Shown here piece by piece: positions 14,610-17,361 of a stretch of DNA of 17,361 bases. Below the pieces are notes generated by a model, which searched no databases, was not told the DNA's origin, and worked only from the letters and a program-made list of their open reading frames with translations. Source of the DNA: an uncultured Lachnospiraceae bacterium (GTDB lineage: Bacteria > Bacillota_A > Clostridia > Lachnospirales > Lachnospiraceae); contig CAJTOU010000062.1 in assembly GCA_910577835.1 (NCBI GenBank), positions 1 through 17,361 on the forward strand, read 5' to 3'. Position numbers and translations under genes: made by a program. Position 1 is the stretch's first letter. Each line of letters begins with the position of its first letter.

Positions 14610-14618
14610 AGTATAACA
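14610..14618 (-). promoter_or_regulatory. Extended -10 promoter for the VapD-like operon
   Basis: TGTTATACT on the minus strand (14618-14610) fits the extended -10 form TGnTATAAT with one mismatch. It lies about 32 nt upstream of the first small frame at 14578. No good -35 box is seen at the usual distance, as is common for extended -10 promoters. Confidence 0.4.
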
Positions 14619-14700
14619 CAAGGTATTCCAAATAGCCATCAGAAATTTACTTTTATGTATTTTTTCTTCCGCTTTTCTTTTCGTTTTTTCGTATATTTAT

Positions 14701-14943
14701 CTATATCATTTTTCCTATCCTGTTTCTTGCTTTTTGCTTCCATATCTGCCTTTGCTTCTCTTTCATCTTTCTTACTGCCGCCCTTCTCTCCGCTTCCTCC
14801 CTCGCCCGGATTGCTGTCGTCATTTCACGGTAGCCGCCGGACCTGAAGCCAAGTGCTTTATTCCTGAAAATACTCTTCATGTGCCGGACAAACACTTCCA
14901 TAAAACCCATGCCATTGCAGGAATAGAAGCGTCCTCCTGCCTT
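14701..14943 (-). pseudogene. Basic C-terminal remnant of an unrecognised protein
   Basis: The frame opens after a TAA at 14946-14944 and reads KAGGRFYSCNGMGFMEVFVR, HMKSIFRNKALGFRSGGYRE, then a long Arg/Lys/Glu-rich helix (IRAREEAERRAAVRKMKEKQ and RQIWKQKARNRIGKMI). The first ATG (14910) has no clear ribosome binding site, and sequence before it still looks coding. It is therefore better read as the tail of a larger gene broken near the IS1182-type insertion. The family is not recognised; the basic coiled tail suggests nucleic acid binding at most. Confidence 0.45.
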
Positions 14944-15113
14944 TTAGTAATATTACTTAGCTTCCAGGCGTTGAAAACCCGCTGAAATGAAAATAGACTA
15001 AGCAGAATCCCCTGTTTTACAAGGGCACTGAAAAAGTCTGATTCTAAGAAAAAGAATTGGGCTTTTTTCAGTGTTGGCATTATAATAGAAATATAGGGAA
15101 GGAGGACTCCGAA

Positions 15114-15446
15114 ATGCTGAAAGATCATTCACAGTTGAAATTACCATTATCACCTTATCAGGGGATTTACAATGCGATCATTCCTGCAAATCATCTTTTG
15201 CGGAAGATAAAAGAGAACATCGATTTCAGTTTTGTAAATCCTATGCTGCGGAAACAGTATTGTGAAAATTTCGGACGCCCAGCAAAAGAACCAGAGATGA
15301 TGTTCAAACTATTGTTCTTGAAAAAGCTCTACGACCTGTCGGATGAGACCCTGATCAGCAGCGCCCAGACAGATATGGCATATAAATTTTTTCTGGACCT
15401 GGAACCGGAAGCCAAAATGATCGATCCCAGCCTTCTCACAAAATAA
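15114..15446 (+). pseudogene. IS1182-type transposase, N-terminal part
   Basis: Starts at the ATG at 15114 behind a strong GGAAGGAGG. The 110 residues (LPLSPYQGIYNAIIPANHLL, then FSFVNPMLRKQYCENFGRPA, MMFKLLFLKKLYDLSDETLI and AYKFFLDLEPEAKMIDPSLL) match the N-terminal DNA-binding DUF772-like region of IS1182-family DDE transposases. The frame then meets a TAA at 15444, exactly where an intact protein would continue toward the catalytic core. The catalytic aspartates are absent, so no activity is expected. Confidence 0.88.
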
Positions 15447-15778
15447 GATATATATTCAGCAAAGTAAAATGCAGGAAATGCCCGTTAAGAGAAAGCTGCC
15501 GTGTAGGGAGAGGGAAATCAAAAGAACGGAGTTACAGCATTACCCAGGCAAGCGAAAAGAACCTGGAAAGACTAAAATTTGAGGAAAGTGAGTATTTCAG
15601 GGAACGGATGAAGATCCGGCATCGGATTGAAGAAAAGAATGGGGAATTAAAAGAAGCCCACGGATTACGCAGAGCGGATTCGAGAGGGCTGTTTGCCATG
15701 GAACTGCAAATGTATATCACAGCATTTGTGGCAAATGTCAAGAGAATCACGAGGCTGACGGAGTCGGTTATGCAGTAA
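15446..15778 (+). pseudogene. IS1182-type transposase, C-terminal part
   Basis: In a frame shifted by +2 relative to the N-terminal part, the sequence reads RYIFSKVKCRKCPLRESCRV (with the CxxC-x5-C cysteine cluster), then RLKFEESEYFRERMKIRHRI, GELKEAHGLRRADSRGLFAM and a hydrophobic tail ending VKRITRLTESVMQ. This is the normal C-terminal end of IS1182 transposases. The join to the N-terminal part at about 15444-15446 marks the deletion that removed the middle of the protein, including most of the DDE core. Confidence 0.83.
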
Positions 15779-15844
15779 GGGAACGCTTTTCCTTGCATGC
15801 TTTAGAGCAAATTTGTACACAGATGCTGTTTATATAGAGATAAG

Positions 15845-15874
15845 AAAACTCCCAACAAAAAAGTGGGAGTTTTT
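15845..15874. terminator. Hairpin at the right end of the IS1182-type element
   Basis: AAAACTCCCA (15845-15854) pairs perfectly with TGGGAGTTTT (15864-15873) around a 9-nt A-rich loop. The A and T runs at the stem edges allow termination in either direction. The hairpin overlaps the right terminal repeat. Confidence 0.6.
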
Positions 15875-16072
15875 CAGTGCCCTCTATTTTCAAGGATTTT
15901 TGGCTTTTCTTATTTTTCTCTAAAGTTTTAATCTGATACTGTTCCTTCTTCCCTCGTATCCTGCTGCAAAATTTTTCTGATAGTGTCTCTTACCAAAATC
16001 CCTGCTAATTGAAAAAGGTGCTTATTTGTGTCCTATTTCGTTTTACCCTGTCTTTTTTGTTTCCTTTCTTAG

Positions 16073-16894
16073 CAATTCCCTGATAGTCCTCTTTCCTATT
16101 ATAAAACATATCCTGAGATTTTCCAGACGCCGTCTGGAAAATCTGCGGGACTTCTCTCATGGTCGCATTATGTGGTACTGTTACAGGTCAAAGACTCAAA
16201 AGCTCGTGCTTGGTATGAAAAAGAAGCATGGGAACAGACTTGGAACGTCAGAACTTTACAGCGCAATGTCTCCTCACAATATTATTATCGTATGCTTCAG
16301 ACGCAGAAGCAAGAGCTTGTAGAAAAAGAAATGAAAGAAACAACCGCAGAATATCAGAGCAACAAACTGGAGTTCATTAAAAATCCGGTCGTGGCAGAAT
16401 TTTTAGGACTGGCTTCCAATACGGATTTTACGGAAAGCGATCTTGAAAAGAGTATCCTGACAAATTTGCAGAAGTTTCTAATGGAACTTGGCAAGGGTTA
16501 TGCGTTTGTCGCAAGGCAGCAGCATATCCATACTGAAAAGCAAGAATATTTCATCGATCTCGTTTTCTATAATTATATCCTGAAATGTTTTGTGCTGATT
16601 GACTTGAAAACACAGAAGATCACACATCAGGATGTGGGGCAGATGGATATGTATATCCGGATGTATGATGAATTGAAGCGGAGCGAGGGCGACAATCCGA
16701 CAATCGGGATTGTACTGTGTTCCGAAACCGATGAGGATATTGCAAGATACTCAGTTATGCACGGAAACGAACAGCTATTTGCTTCTAAGTACAAGCTCTA
16801 CCTGCCGACAGAGGATGAACTGAGAGAAGAAATCGAGACGCAGAAAATGATGTTCTACTTGCAACAAAAAGAACAGCTCACCGAAGAAAAATAA
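16073..16894 (+). pseudogene. PD-(D/E)XK nuclease (DUF1016/YhcG type) lacking the N-terminal domain
   Basis: The frame opens after a TAG at 16070-16072. From about 16097 it reads YYKTYPEIFQTPSGKSAGLL and SWSHYVVLLQVKDSKARAWY, then EAWEQTWNVRTLQRNVSSQY, which is the end of the DUF1016 N-terminal domain. The nuclease domain follows, with FVARQQHIHTEKQEYFIDLV (metal-binding Asp) and LIDLKTQKITHQDVGQMDMY (the D/E-x-K pair), ending at 16894. The full family is about 340-380 residues, so roughly the first 100 residues are missing. A GTG at 16172 could start a 240-residue product, but it has no good ribosome binding site. YhcG-type proteins occur in accessory and restriction-like contexts. The neighbouring IS1182-type element suggests rearrangement on its left side. 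Confidence 0.82.
16116..16144. repeat. Perfect 14-bp-arm palindrome in the nuclease fragment
   Basis: AGATTTTCCAGACG (16116-16129) and CGTCTGGAAAATCT (16131-16144) are exact inverted repeats around a single C. It lies inside sequence that still reads as DUF1016 coding (EIFQTPSGKSAGL). It may be chance within a coding region or a protein-binding or hairpin element. Confidence 0.7.
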
Positions 16895-16939
16895 TACACT
16901 TAACAGAAAGCTCACCCATGGGACGGTCTTTCGTGTTTT

Positions 16940-17361
16940 CTATATATCGCCGGGGGAATCAAATACCGGGCTTTCAATATCTGATATGTCCAGGATAAAG
17001 ATTTCATCACTGCTTTGCATAGTGACAGTCTACTCATATTCATCAATTTTCTTCATAAATCCGGTGTAGTCAAAGTATTTGCAACCAGATTTTCTTTTAT
17101 CTGCCCCAAAAATAAGCAATCGTAACGGAAAATGGTTGGTCTAAATGTTCCACGATATAATTCAGCTTTCTGTCCAGTTCATCAAGTTCCGTTTCGCTCA
17201 ATTTACGCTTTCTGTCGGTTAATCGTGCTGTTTCCTGTATGGCGGAATCATATCCGGTAAGAGCAGCAAACGGGGCAAACTGTGCCGCACGGTCAGAAAC
17301 AGACATATGCGGTCGGGTGTCAGACTACTTGTGCGGCAGGTGAAGAATATTCTTGCATTTG
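16940..17361 (-). pseudogene. YolD-like gene with two amber codons and a frameshift, partial
   Basis: Reading from the right edge, the frame gives KNILHLPHK, a TAG (17328-17326), then SDTRPHMSVSDRAAQFAPFA, ALTGYDSAIQETARLTDRKR and LNYIVEHLDQPFSVTIAYF, which is the core of the YolD-like family found beside Y-family polymerase (UmuC/ImuB-like) genes. After AYF a one-base shift in TTTTTGGGG leads to TAA at 17097. In the next frame the expected continuation follows, DKRKSGCKYFDYTGFMKKID, interrupted by TAG after EYE and resuming TVTMQSSDEIFILDISDIES to a final TAG at 16940. Three lesions mean a dead gene. The N-terminus and any polymerase partner lie outside the window. Confidence 0.82.

Larger units (their letters stand above)
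15022..15883 (+). mobile_element. Internally deleted IS1182-type element
   Basis: Terminal inverted repeats are AGGGCACTGAAAAAGT at 15022-15037 and its near-complement at 15868-15883, matching at 14 of 16 positions. Between them lie the first and last parts of a transposase gene, out of frame with each other. Total length is 862 bases, about half of a complete element. No obvious target duplication flanks the ends (TTACA to the left, CTATT to the right). It could still be moved in trans if a full-length relative exists in the genome. Confidence 0.8.

Noticed and set aside
14946..14957. AGTAATATTACT palindrome as an att core or operator
   Set aside because: Only 12 bases, AT-only apart from two G/C pairs, with no promoter or second copy seen; chance is likely.
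14877..15128. Minus-strand ORF of 83 residues across the IS left end
   Set aside because: It spans the inverted repeat and the transposase ribosome binding site and has no family resemblance; it is an antisense shadow.
15532..15798. Minus-strand ORF of 88 residues in the IS element
   Set aside because: Antisense to the recognisable C-terminal transposase sequence.
16905..16940. Terminator after the nuclease fragment
   Set aside because: GAAAG/CTTTC and ACC/GGT can pair, but a 3-nt bulge and a weak T run make the structure poor.
17097..17306. Separate intact 69-residue gene
   Set aside because: Family-like sequence continues upstream past a TAG and downstream in a shifted frame, so this is the middle of a broken YolD-like gene.
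16940..17361. Amber codon read-through or recoding in the YolD-like gene
   Set aside because: All the breaks apart from the frameshift are TAG, but the frameshift also disables the gene and other window genes use TAG as a normal stop (for example 1346-1348).
1..17361. CRISPR array, tRNA or rRNA genes
   Set aside because: No regularly spaced repeats and no tRNA-like or rRNA sequence were noticed on either strand.

Overview
The window looks like accessory DNA from a low-GC Clostridia genome, probably Lachnospiraceae. This rests on the AGGAGG-type ribosome binding sites, large serine recombinases in tandem, and a VapD relative and YolD-like protein of the type common in that group. Almost all intact genes lie on the minus strand. 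Composition is patchy: about 350-8180 is strikingly AT-rich, the recombinase block is less so, and the right end (14.0-17.3 kb) is closer to balanced. This suggests pieces of different origin.

From right to left, in the reading direction of most genes: 16.9-17.36 kb holds a decayed YolD-like gene; 16.07-16.89 kb (plus strand) a PD-(D/E)XK nuclease gene without its N-terminal domain; 15.02-15.88 kb an internally deleted IS1182-type element; 14.7-14.94 kb a coding remnant; and 13.68-14.58 kb a small operon with a VapD-like endoribonuclease, a likely partner gene and a frameshifted leader ORF. A small conserved-looking protein lies at 13.2-13.5 kb. From 13.10 to 8.18 kb three large serine recombinases overlap end to start, a mobile-island integration/excision module. 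A 492-base gap without convincing genes follows; its left part carries a strong promoter with a palindrome between the -35 and -10 boxes.

That promoter drives the most interesting part of the window, an eight-gene tightly packed operon (7688 down to 608) that ends in a ninth, truncated gene. In order: a DUF4062 (TIR-like fold) protein, a Nudix-fold protein with an altered Nudix box, a HIT-family protein, a phosphohistidine swivel-domain protein, a PEP-synthase-type ATP-grasp protein, an inositol-3-phosphate synthase with its key motifs intact, two proteins I do not recognise, and the start of a SAM-dependent methyltransferase cut off by an IS200 element at the left edge. Small-molecule synthesis (inositol phosphate), a split ATP-to-histidine-to-substrate phosphotransfer pair, two nucleotide-processing folds and a DUF4062 protein next to recombinases suggest either a signalling-type defence system or a pathway for a phosphorylated inositol-containing metabolite. 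The family calls come from visible motifs; the joint function is inference.
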